A stretch of 64,000 nucleotides of DNA from Gammaproteobacteria bacterium (GCA_016874135.1 VGVE01000004.1:1-64000), one strand, 5' to 3'. Counted from the stretch's first letter, positions 8,512 to 17,669 are shown. Made by a program: numbers and translations. Notes: generated by a model from the letters alone, not told the origin.

Positions 8512-9647
8512 AGCCGCGAGCGCAGCGCCTTCTTTTCCTTGCCGCGCTCTGCATCGGTACGCTTTGGACGCTGCTGATCGTCCATTCGAATCATACCCAG
8601 GCGTCTGCTACAGATGTCGCCGATTCAGAAACCGTGTTAGCCGCCTATCTGGAGTTCGCGGGCACATCGCCGTACCTGGATCGGCCAAAGGACAATCGGG
8701 TTGTATCAACTAACCTCGCGTTGCACAGGGCTCAAGCAGGATCGTCTTGCGTACGTCCGCACAAACCGCGCAATCCTGCGAACCGTGATTCCAGACAATC
8801 CGGATTATTGGGGCCGCTAGAGCTGGGTGATCGAGAAGGACTTGCTTCCTGTCGAGCTCAACGACTCTATGACAGTTCCAGATTACGGCAACGTGATTGA
8901 CGCGACCCAGGCGCGGCTATACCGGGAGATTCTCAAAGACGGTGTCAGGACCGCCGCTCGGCGATCGCCACCAACCTTCTCGAGCGCATGATCTTTGTGG
9001 CCACAACAGGCATCCTAGTTTCCGCGATCAACCTGCACATGGCTCATCGTGAACAGCCGCCAACCCTCAACGACCAGAAGCTGCTGGATGGCGTGCTGCA
9101 GCCTCTGACTGTTGAAGAGACTTCTCTGAGGCGCACGCTCGAAGGGGAAATGCGGCACGTGGTTGCCGCACTCAAGCGGGATGCCGTTGATCATCCCGAG
9201 ATAATCCACGAAGAGCTCGGGCAGCTACATGCCTATTTCGCCGAGCGGTCGGAAGCCGACACGTCCGACTTCTGGCGCAATGGTGTCGATGTGATGACGA
9301 AAGTGCGGATCACGTCGGATCCCGAAGCCGCCAGCCCGAGGTGGGGCTACTACGCCACCACCGTTCGCTACACCGATGTTTCGCTGAGCGTACTGCGGGC
9401 ACTGCGAGAGATTTATGAAGGCCGAAGCAGCCCCGAGATGCCCGGACAGCCGCCCCCGGATGGCTGGGCATGGAACTGGAAGACTCCAACGCAGGAACCC
9501 TGTCTTTATCCTGTGGATATCCATCCATCGGTGGCCCAGACCAGTACCTTCGAGCTCTGCCACACCTCGTATCAAGAACCCGTGCTCCCTTCAGGGGCAG
9601 AAACTCCGCAATCCTCACGCCCGACTTCTCCCGGAGATCATCGATAA
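8508..9647 (+). pseudogene. Decayed gene for an exported protein of unknown function
   Basis: The first frame begins MKPRAQRLLFLAALC, a good signal peptide or anchor, and continues sensibly to about 8720. The coherent reading then moves to the +1 frame (RLAYVRTNRAILRTVIP, and VELNDSMTVPDYGNVIDA) up to about 8960, interrupted by TAG 8818, and returns to the first frame from about 8960 to the end (ERMIFVATTGILVSAINLHM onward, a hydrophobic segment and a long alpha-helical part). Two compensating frameshifts plus one nonsense codon are therefore needed to rebuild one protein of about 375 residues. The gene overlaps the methyltransferase stop. No family was recognised. A separate 219-residue protein starting at 8988 is the alternative. 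Confidence 0.6.
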
Positions 9648-10046
9648 CGCCGCATCCACCAGCTCAACCACCAGCAGCGAATCGAGCGCATCCAGAGCGT
9701 GCCCCGCACACTGGTCAGTACTGCCGGAAACCTCATGACGCAACCTACCGCCAAGGATCGTGGCGTGATAGATCAGCTGAATGCCAGGAAAGGACCGCTT
9801 GGGGGAATCGAATCTGAAGGAATGAACGCCGGCAAGGCCCGTCGACACTACGTTCAATCCGGTTTCTTCTTCGACTTCTCGGATCATGGCATCTTCCGGA
9901 TCTTCGCCGAATTCAATGCCGCCACCTGGCAACGTCCACATGCCAGCGCCGGCAAGAACCTGCGATGACAGCCTGCACAGCAGCAGTTGATTCGCCCGCG
10001 TCAGAATTCCGTAGGCAGAGATCCGGGTAACCTGCTGGGTCGCCAT
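9615..10046 (-). CDS. NUDIX hydrolase
   Basis: A 143-residue protein with a complete Nudix box, starting GGGIEFGEDPEDAMI and continuing REVEEETGL, which carries the Mg2+-binding glutamates. It would cleave a nucleoside diphosphate linked to another moiety. The preceding segment LAGAGMWTLPGGGIEFGE is typical of the MutT-like branch. The frame stays open upstream to 10154, but MATQQVTRIS at 10046 is the natural start: GGGAG lies about 11 nt before it and the upstream gene ends at 10111. It is convergent with the decayed gene at 8508. The substrate is not predictable. Confidence 0.88.
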   Translation of the reverse strand: MATQQVTRISAYGILTRANQLLLCRLSSQVLAGAGMWTLPGGGIEFGEDPEDAMIREVEEETGLNVVSTGLAGVHSFRFDSPKRSFPGIQLIYHATILGGRLRHEVSGSTDQCAGHALDALDSLLVVELVDAALSMISGRSRA

Positions 10047-10110
10047 GGTGGCTTGTCTCCCGCCAATCGAATAGCGCTCACGCACCCGCACCATCTTGCT
10101 GGGCGATCGT

Positions 10111-10908
10111 TCAGATCGGCACGTCCCGGAACAGCATTCCCGCCGTCCGCACATGTCGGCTCTTCAACACCGCCAGCGCGGTTTGTGTCTTCAGGCTGCG
10201 AAACCAGCCAAGCGCCTGATGTTCACTCTTGAACTCGAAGGCCACCAGCTGGTCCCAGGTCCGCGCGCCAGTAAACCGCTTGACCGCCGTGCGAACTGCC
10301 GGCGTAGCACCATGTACCTGGGCGGTGGCAATGAAAGCATCGAGACTCGCAGTATCGGCCGATTCCTGATCGGGCCGGGTTTCGATGAGCCAGATGATCC
10401 TGGCATCGTTGCCATGAAAAGCGAGATCAATATCGGGGGCGGAAGCAGCGGTAAGCACCTGACGACTCGAAGGTCCGCCATCCAATTGCAGATAGTCTTC
10501 GTGTGTGGCGAGCCGCAGGTAGTCGCCACCCGCCGGGAATGCATAAATATCGATCTGCTGCCACTCGTCTTCGAGCAAACCACCGTCGAGCAATTGAACG
10601 AGTTCGCCGTGGTAGTGGAACCGTCCGCCCTCACCTCGCACCACGCGCATCAGTACGCCACGGCTCTCATGGAACGCTTCGTTCTCAACGCTCGACGGCG
10701 CCGGCCGCAGGCCAGTCGCGTCGCTGCTGTTGCCGTGAGGGGTCTCTGACAGGCCCTTTCGGGAAAAGTCGAAAACGTAGGCCGGTTCGTGACGTCGCTC
10801 GGCGTCGAACAAGAGCGCGGCCTGCGCAGAATAGCGGATAGCAAGCACCACGCCCGCAATCACGAGTGCGCCCAAGAAAAAGAGAAAGCCGACGAAATAA
10901 CGATTCAC
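10111..10908 (-). CDS. Membrane-anchored protein of unknown function
   Basis: From GTG 10908 the protein has 265 residues: VNRYF, then one strong transmembrane helix (FVGFLFFLGALVIAGVVLA), then a soluble region. The soluble part seems to contain two similar alpha/beta modules, one around GELVQLLDGGLLEDEWQQI and a C-terminal one around WDQLVAFEFKSEHQALGWF, which looks like a ferredoxin-like alpha/beta fold such as DUF1330 or Dabb. That is a resemblance only. A longer frame starts at 10977 but its extra N-terminus is not family-like. It lies 64 nt upstream of the NUDIX gene on the same strand. Confidence 0.65.
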   Translation of the reverse strand: MNRYFVGFLFFLGALVIAGVVLAIRYSAQAALLFDAERRHEPAYVFDFSRKGLSETPHGNSSDATGLRPAPSSVENEAFHESRGVLMRVVRGEGGRFHYHGELVQLLDGGLLEDEWQQIDIYAFPAGGDYLRLATHEDYLQLDGGPSSRQVLTAASAPDIDLAFHGNDARIIWLIETRPDQESADTASLDAFIATAQVHGATPAVRTAVKRFTGARTWDQLVAFEFKSEHQALGWFRSLKTQTALAVLKSRHVRTAGMLFRDVPI

Positions 10909-11051
10909 ACGGCCATGATAGACACAGGCTACTCGATCCTGCACGCGGCAGCTGCGCGTCCCAATCCCTGCAGTCAATTGGCAGAAGCCAACTGAGGGAA
11001 TTTCCCTTACAGTCCGGTCGTTAACGACAACATCGAACTGGGGAAATCGGC

Positions 11052-11882
11052 ATGTACAAGGAAATCACCTACGACGTTCGCGATCCGGTTGCTGTGATCA
11101 CCATGAACCGTCCGGAAGCACTCAACGCCTTCACCAACCGGATGCTCGCCGAGATACGGCACGCGCTGGCCGCCGCCGAGCAAAATCCCGCTGTCGTCGG
11201 CATCGTCCTGACGGGAGCGGGACGCGGTTTCTGTGCTGGCATGGACATGAATGCGCTAAACTCGATGTCATCCGGCGGTTCGGCACGGGAAGATCTCTCT
11301 GCCTTCGAAGCCGAACCTGGCGACAAATCCCTGGGCGAGAACTTTCAGGTTTCATTCACCTACGTGATGTCGATCCGTAAACCCCTGATCGCCGCGGTGA
11401 ATGGCGCCTGCGCCGGCCTTGGTTTTGTGTTTGCACTGCTTGCGGACATGCGTTTCGTCGAAAAGCAGGCCCGGTTCAGCACCGCTTTTTCACAACGCGG
11501 ACTCATCGCCGAACACGGGGCCAGCTGGATCCTGCCCCGTCTCATCGGTTCAGGCCGCGCGCTCGACATCCTCTGGAGCGGTCGTCGTTTTGATGGCGTA
11601 GAAGCAGAAAAACTTGGGCTCGCCGAACGGCTCGTCGACACCGGCGCGTCACTGCAGTCGGCAATCGACTACATCACCGAGATCTCCAAGGTTGCCTCGC
11701 CCACGTCTTTGCGGGTCATGAAGGCGCAGGTTTACCGGCACCTCAACATGCAGCTCGGTGAATCCCTGACCGAGTCCAATACCTGGATGGCGGAATCGCT
11801 CCGCCGCGAAGACTTCAAGGAAGGCGTGCGATCTTTCCTGGAAAAACGGCCGCCGCAGTTCAAGCGGATCAGCGGCGACTGA
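11052..11882 (+). CDS. Enoyl-CoA hydratase/isomerase family protein
   Basis: A 276-residue crotonase-fold enzyme. Oxyanion-hole segments are GRGFCAGMDMNAL (about 56-68) and NGACAGLGFVFALLADMRF (about 117-135), followed by the AEHGASWILPRLIG region where members carry a catalytic acid. It would hydrate or otherwise process an enoyl-CoA. ATG 11052 follows an A/G-rich stretch (TGGGGAAATCGGC). It opens a four-gene forward operon; the next start is 16 nt away. A similar protein is encoded at 35878, but this one has a longer insert around DLSAFEAEPGDKSLG, so the two likely act on different substrates. Confidence 0.92.
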   Translation: MYKEITYDVRDPVAVITMNRPEALNAFTNRMLAEIRHALAAAEQNPAVVGIVLTGAGRGFCAGMDMNALNSMSSGGSAREDLSAFEAEPGDKSLGENFQVSFTYVMSIRKPLIAAVNGACAGLGFVFALLADMRFVEKQARFSTAFSQRGLIAEHGASWILPRLIGSGRALDILWSGRRFDGVEAEKLGLAERLVDTGASLQSAIDYITEISKVASPTSLRVMKAQVYRHLNMQLGESLTESNTWMAESLRREDFKEGVRSFLEKRPPQFKRISGD

Positions 11883-11898
11883 CGACGCAGAACGCAAC

Positions 11899-12846
11899 GT
11901 GAATCTGCAACAGCACACCGTGCGCGTGCGCGGCGTAGAACTCTCCGTCTTCGACAGCGGTGAAAACGATCACACCCTTGAGAAGCCGGTACTGCTCTTC
12001 CTTCACGGCATGCGTGATGTGGCGGCCAGTCTCTTTCCGATTGCCGCCCCTTTCGTGGATCGTTATCGCATCGTCTTGCCCGAGCTGCGTGGCGATGGTC
12101 GCAGCGACAGCCCGGGTGCGTATTCGATGGAGAACTTCATCTACGACTTGTGGCGGATACAGTCTGATCACATCGGTCGACCCTCGGTCATCATCGCCCA
12201 CAGCCTGGGTGGCCAGATCGCCTCGCGCTACGCGGCGGTTTTTCCGGAAGCAGTGCACAGCATGGTGATCATGGAAGAGCTCGGCCCACCGGCCTTCCCT
12301 GAGCCTGCGGATGAACACGCCTGGCTCAGCGGCTACCGGCAACGGTCGCTGATGCGTTACGCCGAACCGTCTGCAGGACGAGATCTCGGTTCCGTGGCGT
12401 TCGCCGCATCTCGACTGCTCGCCAACAATCCGCGACTCGATCCGGCACGTGCGAAAGAGACCGCCACCGCCGTGACCCGCGTCGATTCCGAAGGACGTCT
12501 CGTCTGCGCGTTCGATACCCACGCCGGTACCGTCTTCGTCCGCGCCGACCGGGATGAGGGACAGCAATTCTGGAAGGCTATACAGTGTCCGACGATGATC
12601 ATCAGCGGCGATCTTGCCCACGAATATTGGAGCGGCCAGTTCGACAACCTGCCCGGGTTCGACGGTCGATATGGCGATGGTGAAATGGCCAGGCGCGCGG
12701 CCATCTTTCCGCGAGGGGAACATTACGCGTTCCATCACTCCGGGCATATGGTGCACTACGATGAGCCGCAGCGGCTCGTCAGTGTTATGGCAGATTTTCT
12801 TGACCGACACGCCAACACTTCAACTGAGGGGAGACATCATGAGTGA
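11899..12846 (+). CDS. Alpha/beta-fold hydrolase
   Basis: A 315-residue alpha/beta hydrolase. LLFLHGMRD gives the HG oxyanion motif, AHSLGG contains the nucleophile Ser102, and SGHMVHYDEP near the C-terminus supplies the His. The catalytic acid is probably in the segment around ISGDLAHE. The start is GTG at 11899, 16 nt after the hydratase stop. The stop overlaps the start of the DUF169 gene by 8 nt, which argues for translational coupling. Members of this fold cleave esters, amides, epoxides or C-C bonds; the operon context of CoA chemistry suggests an ester or ring-cleavage product. Confidence 0.9.
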   Translation: MNLQQHTVRVRGVELSVFDSGENDHTLEKPVLLFLHGMRDVAASLFPIAAPFVDRYRIVLPELRGDGRSDSPGAYSMENFIYDLWRIQSDHIGRPSVIIAHSLGGQIASRYAAVFPEAVHSMVIMEELGPPAFPEPADEHAWLSGYRQRSLMRYAEPSAGRDLGSVAFAASRLLANNPRLDPARAKETATAVTRVDSEGRLVCAFDTHAGTVFVRADRDEGQQFWKAIQCPTMIISGDLAHEYWSGQFDNLPGFDGRYGDGEMARRAAIFPRGEHYAFHHSGHMVHYDEPQRLVSVMADFLDRHANTSTEGRHHE

Positions 12847-13636
12847 ACTGCTCGCCACTGACCTCACAACATTCGACGGTGCGGCGGTAGTCGACGACCT
12901 GAATCGCCTGCTGCGCCTGCGCACCACGCCCATCGGTATGAAACTCTTCCGCACGCGGGCTGAAATGGAAGCGATTCCGAAAATCCGCCGCCCGTCGTCG
13001 GTGCACACCACCGATCAGATCGTCGGCCAGGCCAGTCGGAACGGCTGGACCGTCGGCATCACCGCAGAAGACCTGGTTGGCGCCCAGTGCAGCACGGTGA
13101 TCGGCCTGCATCCGCGCAGCGAAGGCTGGTTGAGCGGAGATCGCATGACGGGGGTCTGGTACAAGACGCCGGAAGATGCGAGCGCCCACCAGCGGGCGAT
13201 GGACTGTGTGCCATTCGGTCAATACGAAGCCATGGCCGTGTCGCCGCTGGCCAGTGGCCGGTTGAACCCGCCGGACATCTGTCTGATCTACGCCACACCG
13301 GCGCAGATGATCCTGTTCATCAACGGCCTGCAGTGGACTGGCTACAAAAAACTCGACTGGGGCTGTGTCGGCGAATCCGCATGTGCTGACAGCTGGGGGC
13401 GTGCGCTCGCCACCGGTGAACCGAGTCTTTCGATCCCGTGTTTTGCCGAACGGCGCTACGGCGGCGTGCAGGACGATGAACTCCTGATGGCCATCCCTCC
13501 TAAATTCCTGCCGACGATCATCGTTGGACTTGAGTCGCTCAGCCGCAACGGTCTGCGTTATCCCATCTCGCCGTACGGCGTGAACAATGATGTTCGTGCA
13601 GGCATGGGCGTGAGTTACAGCGACAAGTCGAAATAG
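12839..13636 (+). CDS. DUF169 family protein
   Basis: A 265-residue protein starting MSELLATDL. GGGGAG lies 5 nt before ATG 12839, while the frame stays open further upstream inside the hydrolase gene, so 12839 is the start. Family features are the N-terminal region RLRTTPIGMKLF and a Cys-bearing stretch LDWGCVGESACADSWGRAL, seen in DUF169 (COG2043) proteins. No biochemical role is established for this family that can be used here. It is packed between an alpha/beta hydrolase and a flavin nitroreductase, so it most likely serves the same catabolic or detoxification route. Confidence 0.82.
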   Translation: MSELLATDLTTFDGAAVVDDLNRLLRLRTTPIGMKLFRTRAEMEAIPKIRRPSSVHTTDQIVGQASRNGWTVGITAEDLVGAQCSTVIGLHPRSEGWLSGDRMTGVWYKTPEDASAHQRAMDCVPFGQYEAMAVSPLASGRLNPPDICLIYATPAQMILFINGLQWTGYKKLDWGCVGESACADSWGRALATGEPSLSIPCFAERRYGGVQDDELLMAIPPKFLPTIIVGLESLSRNGLRYPISPYGVNNDVRAGMGVSYSDKSK

Positions 13637-13649
13637 ACGAGGCAGCGCG

Positions 13650-14300
13650 ATGGAACTGTATGACGCGATGAGTTCACTACGCGCGGTTCGCAAACTGCGA
13701 TCCGACCCGATTCCCGACGACGTGTTGCAGCGGGTGTTTCAGGCGGCAACCTGGGCACCGACCGGTGGCAATCATCAAGGGTGGCGGATCATCGCGGTGC
13801 GTGATCCGGCGAAGAAGGCGAAACTGCAGGCCCTCTACAAACCGCACTGGGATGCCTACGCACCCAAGTACGAACAACACATGGCGTCGATGCCACCCGC
13901 CGAACGGGAAAAGTCAGCACGCGCGCTGGTTGCTGCCACCCATCTTGCGAACCATCTGCACGAAGCACCGGTTATCGCGGTATATTGCTTCAATCCGGAT
14001 CGCATGACCATCACCGACGCGGCGCTTGGACGTCCGAGTGTCGTGGGTGGCGGCTCGGTTTATCCCGCGGTGCAGAATCTGCTGCTTGCCTGTCGCAATG
14101 AAGGACTCGGTTGCGTCCTGACCACCTTGTTGTGCATCGAAGAAGCACACGTGAAGCCGTTACTCGGCATTCCGGACGGCTGGTATACGTGTGCATTCGT
14201 ACCCATCGGATATCCGCTCGGCAAAGGGCACGGCAGTATCAGCCGAAGACCTGTCGGCGAGATGGTGTTTGCAGACCAGTTCGGGCAATCCATGGGTTGA
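13650..14300 (+). CDS. Nitroreductase family FMN oxidoreductase
   Basis: A 216-residue protein of the nitroreductase fold. The N-terminus MELYDAMSSLRAVRKL carries the conserved Arg segment that binds the FMN phosphate, followed by AATWAPTGGNHQGWRII, the usual flavin and substrate region. The C-terminal half has GLGCVLTTLLCIEE and LGIPDGWYTCAFVPIGYP, both typical. It would be an NAD(P)H-dependent FMN enzyme reducing nitro groups, quinones or enones. It starts 13 nt after the DUF169 stop and ends the forward operon; the next gene is convergent after 24 nt. Confidence 0.9.
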   Translation: MELYDAMSSLRAVRKLRSDPIPDDVLQRVFQAATWAPTGGNHQGWRIIAVRDPAKKAKLQALYKPHWDAYAPKYEQHMASMPPAEREKSARALVAATHLANHLHEAPVIAVYCFNPDRMTITDAALGRPSVVGGGSVYPAVQNLLLACRNEGLGCVLTTLLCIEEAHVKPLLGIPDGWYTCAFVPIGYPLGKGHGSISRRPVGEMVFADQFGQSMG

Positions 14301-14324
14301 GGCTGCCCGCAACGCTCACATTAC

Positions 14325-15359
14325 TCACGCCGCTGGCACCACCCCCGGATCCGCTAATCGATTGAACTCAGCCAGCAACACCGCACTGTCCGGGCGTTGA
14401 AGAATCTGCTGACGGATGGGTTCATAGGCGGCATGGGCCGCGAGCACGGGCTGTTCTTCCACCGCCCACCTCACAAGGCCAGCCCAGAACGCATCGATCA
14501 ATGGCGCAGCCGGGGTTGATCCACCTTCCACGGTACGCAAGTTGAGCCGTCGCAATTCACCCAGATAGAGCCGCAGACTGGTGACATGGATTTCTTCATC
14601 AGTCCGGATACGGCCAATGATCTCGGCGGCCTCAGCGGCTGCCCTGGCATCCGGGAACAGTCCCGGTGTGCGCAGGATCGCCTGGGTATTGGCGAAGCCA
14701 ATCTCGGCACGGAACTCGATCATCAGAAGATTCATGAGGAAACTCAGTATGCCTTCGAATGGCTGCGCGAGCTGCGGCATCCAGCGCCGTCCTGCTTCGG
14801 GCCGGGAAATGTTCTCGGGCGGTTCGACGTCAGGATGCGTACCGGGCGGAATGACGAGGTCGCGTGTCACAAACCACATCTCATCGTGACCGCCGATGCC
14901 CTTGTCCGGCTCTCCTCCTTCATCGATACCGTGAGCGATCAGCAAGCCTTTGCCGAGATGGCCTATGGCCATCTCATCAATGTTCTCAACACAGAGATGC
15001 CGCAGGTCAGGGAACTGCATTTCCGCAAGGATGCGGCCGCGGGCCTCGATCTTTCCCGTGATGGTGAGCCCGTTCCAGAACGGCTTGGTCATGCCGCTCC
15101 GAATGAGCAGGCGCTGTTGCTCCACATTAGGCATGCGAGGCCCGGTCAACAGGCTCGCATCGGCCGCGAAGAGTGTTCCACCGGAGCGTTCCAGCTGCGA
15201 TTGCCAATGTGTCAGTGCTTCGCTGCGAACAGATGACCGCGGCGGGATGTACCGGCCCGCACTGTCAAAACCGCCATGTATGCGGCGACCCGCAACCACA
15301 TGCGGGGTAATAAATGCATGGTTGCTGTTCAGTTCTTCTTTGGAATAAACGAGCTTCAT
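14325..15359 (-). CDS. Ferritin-like (possible diiron) protein of unknown function
   Basis: A 344-residue protein. ATG 15359 is preferred over the first in-frame ATG at 15392 because GGAG sits 6 nt upstream. The C-terminal half is helical and carries spaced acidic and His residues that look like a carboxylate-bridged diiron site: HLCVENIDEMAIGHL, GGHDEMW, NLLMIEFRAEIGF and RTDEEIHVTSLRLYL (an EExxH). From this pattern it could be a ferritin-like oxygenase or oxidase; that is inference. The N-terminal 100 residues (KEELNSNHAFITPHVVAGRR) match nothing I know. It is convergent with the nitroreductase and next to the DUF3667 gene. Confidence 0.6.
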   Translation of the reverse strand: MKLVYSKEELNSNHAFITPHVVAGRRIHGGFDSAGRYIPPRSSVRSEALTHWQSQLERSGGTLFAADASLLTGPRMPNVEQQRLLIRSGMTKPFWNGLTITGKIEARGRILAEMQFPDLRHLCVENIDEMAIGHLGKGLLIAHGIDEGGEPDKGIGGHDEMWFVTRDLVIPPGTHPDVEPPENISRPEAGRRWMPQLAQPFEGILSFLMNLLMIEFRAEIGFANTQAILRTPGLFPDARAAAEAAEIIGRIRTDEEIHVTSLRLYLGELRRLNLRTVEGGSTPAAPLIDAFWAGLVRWAVEEQPVLAAHAAYEPIRQQILQRPDSAVLLAEFNRLADPGVVPAA

Positions 15360-15425
15360 CTCTAACTCCACCGTCAATGCGACAAACCGCATACCCTCGC
15401 TTTGCCGTGCCCCGTCTCGAGCTGC

Positions 15426-16424
15426 TCACATCGACAGGGAGACCAGTGCAGTCACCAACGTGCCAAATCCGAGCAACACGAAATAGACCAGCGAACTCAA
15501 CCCGAACTTCACTGTTGTTTTGAACACGCCCTGCCGGTCCACCCGTTTCGTGGCGAGCCACGGGTACAGCAGGAACCAGAGCCACCACAGCGTAATCAGC
15601 CAGCCTGGCAATAACAAACTGGCCGCCCGCACCGCCGGAATCATCGACAACCCGACGATTACGGCCAGCGTGAGGAAATTGAACGCATGGATGTGCATCG
15701 ACAGGATCAGGTGTTCGACACAGTTCCGCCCTGACCTCAGGTGAAGGATCTTCAGGATGAATGCGAACACCGGCAAAAGCGGGAACATCATGACCGGCAG
15801 ATGGCCGATGGCTTGCTGGACGGTGTACCGCTGATAGTCGCCGTCCTTACCAAGGTGTCTGAAGTTGTGGTTAACACGATCTTCGACGTTCTTGAGCCAG
15901 CCGCTTTCAGCAGAAGTCAGTTTGATGCTGTCGTCTTCATCCACTTCAAGCCGCAGAAGCCGGTTGTCTGGACCTGCCACTGCAGTGGTGTCTCCGTTGT
16001 CGCTCGTGCGGATCTGCGTCACATCGCCCGCCTGCAAAGTCACCAGTCCAAAGAAGATGATCGACAGGAACAGCGTCATGCGAACCGGCGGCAAATAGGT
16101 GGCGCGCCGACCGGCCAGGTATTCAACCGTGAGCAACCCCGGTTTGAGGATCAGCGGACCAAGGGAGTTGAACAGCCGTGAATCGAAGTTGAAAAAGTCG
16201 CGGATGAAATCGCCGAAAAGGCGATGAAAGGCGACCACGCTGACGTTGTTGTCCTGGCCACACGCTGCGCAGAACTTGCCGCTAACCCGCGCACCGCAGT
16301 TGGGACACTCGGTGACGGATTGTGTGCCTGAGGTATCCGACGGAGTAGCCAGTTCAGTAGCTGCAAAGAGGCGCCGGGTAACGATCTGCACGGTGGATTC
16401 GCAGTGCTCACGGAGTGTCTGCAC
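15426..16424 (-). CDS. DUF3667-like zinc-ribbon membrane protein, probably 5'-truncated by a frameshift
   Basis: From GTG 16424 the protein has 332 residues. A zinc ribbon CPNCGARVSGKFCAACGQ (about 39-56) is followed by the DUF3667 core FFNFDSRLFNSLGPLILKPG and five hydrophobic segments (near residues 113-132, 205-227, 238-265, 270-290 and 308-330). It is an inner-membrane protein without known function. The first 30 residues (QTLREHCESTVQIVTRRL) read like the end of the DUF4286-type domain encoded in the other frame just upstream. The original protein was therefore probably a DUF4286-DUF3667 fusion, now split. Confidence 0.72.
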   Translation of the reverse strand: MQTLREHCESTVQIVTRRLFAATELATPSDTSGTQSVTECPNCGARVSGKFCAACGQDNNVSVVAFHRLFGDFIRDFFNFDSRLFNSLGPLILKPGLLTVEYLAGRRATYLPPVRMTLFLSIIFFGLVTLQAGDVTQIRTSDNGDTTAVAGPDNRLLRLEVDEDDSIKLTSAESGWLKNVEDRVNHNFRHLGKDGDYQRYTVQQAIGHLPVMMFPLLPVFAFILKILHLRSGRNCVEHLILSMHIHAFNFLTLAVIVGLSMIPAVRAASLLLPGWLITLWWLWFLLYPWLATKRVDRQGVFKTTVKFGLSSLVYFVLLGFGTLVTALVSLSM

Positions 16425-16684
16425 GAAACGGATTCAGAGGACTCCTTCCAGCTATCGAGTTCTGCTTCTGAACGCACCCGGAACTGGATGGCGACGTGTT
16501 GTCCTTTACCCGCTTTCGCACCTTCCTCTACGTTGGGCTCCGGGCCATCTCCCCGGTAAGCCCGGCCACTTTCGAAGCCTTCACTCTCGAGCACCTGGCG
16601 CAGTAACTGATCAAGCCAGATGCCGGTATCGAGCGACGTATCGCCGTTGCGGGAGATCTCGACTTCGTAGAGAACCGCAGTCAT
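16151..16684 (-). pseudogene. DUF4286-like N-terminal half of the frame-broken DUF3667 gene
   Basis: The first 85 or so codons from ATG 16684 encode a ferredoxin-like domain resembling DUF4286: TAVLYEVEISRNGD, then VAIQFRVRSEAELDSWKES. After about 16430 the frame becomes a meaningless Ser/Pro/Arg-rich shadow, while the adjacent frame takes over with VQTLREHCESTVQIV, the expected domain end. A single indel near 16420-16445 restores one protein. It could be a real mutation or an assembly error. Confidence 0.6.
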
Positions 16685-16703
16685 CGGAGGGTCTCCTCCT
16701 GTA

Positions 16704-17669
16704 TCAGCTGACTATCGACGCCGAAACGGAAAGCCACGCCACGTAGCCCGTGTAACTGGCGAGCAACAGCGCGCCCGAGATAGGGCCGGGACGTTTCTCG
16801 GTAAGTAACAACACCAGTAGCAGGATCGCCACTGCGAGCATGACGCAGAGATCGGTCCAGGTGATGCCACCCATCGCGAGCGGTTCAACAACCGCGGAGA
16901 CACCAAGAATACCGAGAATGTTGAAGATGTTGCTGCCCACGATGTTGCCGACCGCGATGTCGCCTTCACCCTTGAACGAGGCGATCACCGACGTGGTGAG
17001 TTCAGGCAGGCTGGTACCCACGGCAACAATCGTTAGACCGATGAAGGCTTCACTGACGCCCGCTGCCGTGGCGAGGTTTACGGCCGCAGCCACCAGAAGA
17101 TTGCCGCCCGCAAACAGCAGACCCAGTCCGGCGACAATCAGCAGGAGCGCGTAACCGAAACCTCTACCAGGGGCGATATCCGTTCCGCTGCTCGCCCCAT
17201 CTTTCCCGCCTCCGGATCGCCTGGCTTCAACCAGGACACAACACGTGTAGAGGATGATGGAGATGAGCAGCGCCACACCCTCTTCAAGACCGAGTCTGCC
17301 ATCGCGCAGCATGAACATCAGTACCAGGCTCACGAGGATCATCACGGGCGTATGGATCCGGGTCATGGACCCGGAAGTGCTGAGCGGGCGCAGCATCGCT
17401 GCGAGCCCGAGAATCAGTGCGATGTTGCAGACGTTCGAACCCACGACGTTGCCGAGGGAGATGTCATTCTCGCCGATGGCTGCGGCGTGTACGGAAACGG
17501 CCATCTCGGGCATGGAAGTCCCGGCTGCAACAATCGTCACGCCGATGACCAGCGATGACACCCCAAGCCGTTGCGTAATGAGGATCGAACCACGCACCAG
17601 CCATTCGCCACCGAAATAAAGGATTGCGAGTCCGGCGACGGCCTGGAGCGCTTCAATCAGCAAAGTCAT
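16704..17669 (-). CDS. Calcium/sodium antiporter (CaCA family, YrbG-like), copy 1
   Basis: A 321-residue inner-membrane exchanger with about ten hydrophobic helices in two inverted halves. The two alpha repeats are plain: GVTIVAAGTSMPEMAVSV with GNVVGSNVCN, and GLTIVAVGTSLPELTTSV with GNIVGSNIFN. The Glu of PE and the Asn/Ser of GSN bind the ions. It would extrude Ca2+ (or another divalent ion) in exchange for Na+. The upstream gene at 17710 encodes a close paralogue 40 nt away on the same strand. The first alpha repeat here has a Met-Pro-Glu variant and Cys near the second motif. Confidence 0.93.
   Translation of the reverse strand: MTLLIEALQAVAGLAILYFGGEWLVRGSILITQRLGVSSLVIGVTIVAAGTSMPEMAVSVHAAAIGENDISLGNVVGSNVCNIALILGLAAMLRPLSTSGSMTRIHTPVMILVSLVLMFMLRDGRLGLEEGVALLISIILYTCCVLVEARRSGGGKDGASSGTDIAPGRGFGYALLLIVAGLGLLFAGGNLLVAAAVNLATAAGVSEAFIGLTIVAVGTSLPELTTSVIASFKGEGDIAVGNIVGSNIFNILGILGVSAVVEPLAMGGITWTDLCVMLAVAILLLVLLLTEKRPGPISGALLLASYTGYVAWLSVSASIVS

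Noticed and set aside
12614-12838. Upstream extension of the DUF169 gene
   Set aside because: It overlaps the hydrolase gene; the SD and family N-terminus fit ATG 12839.
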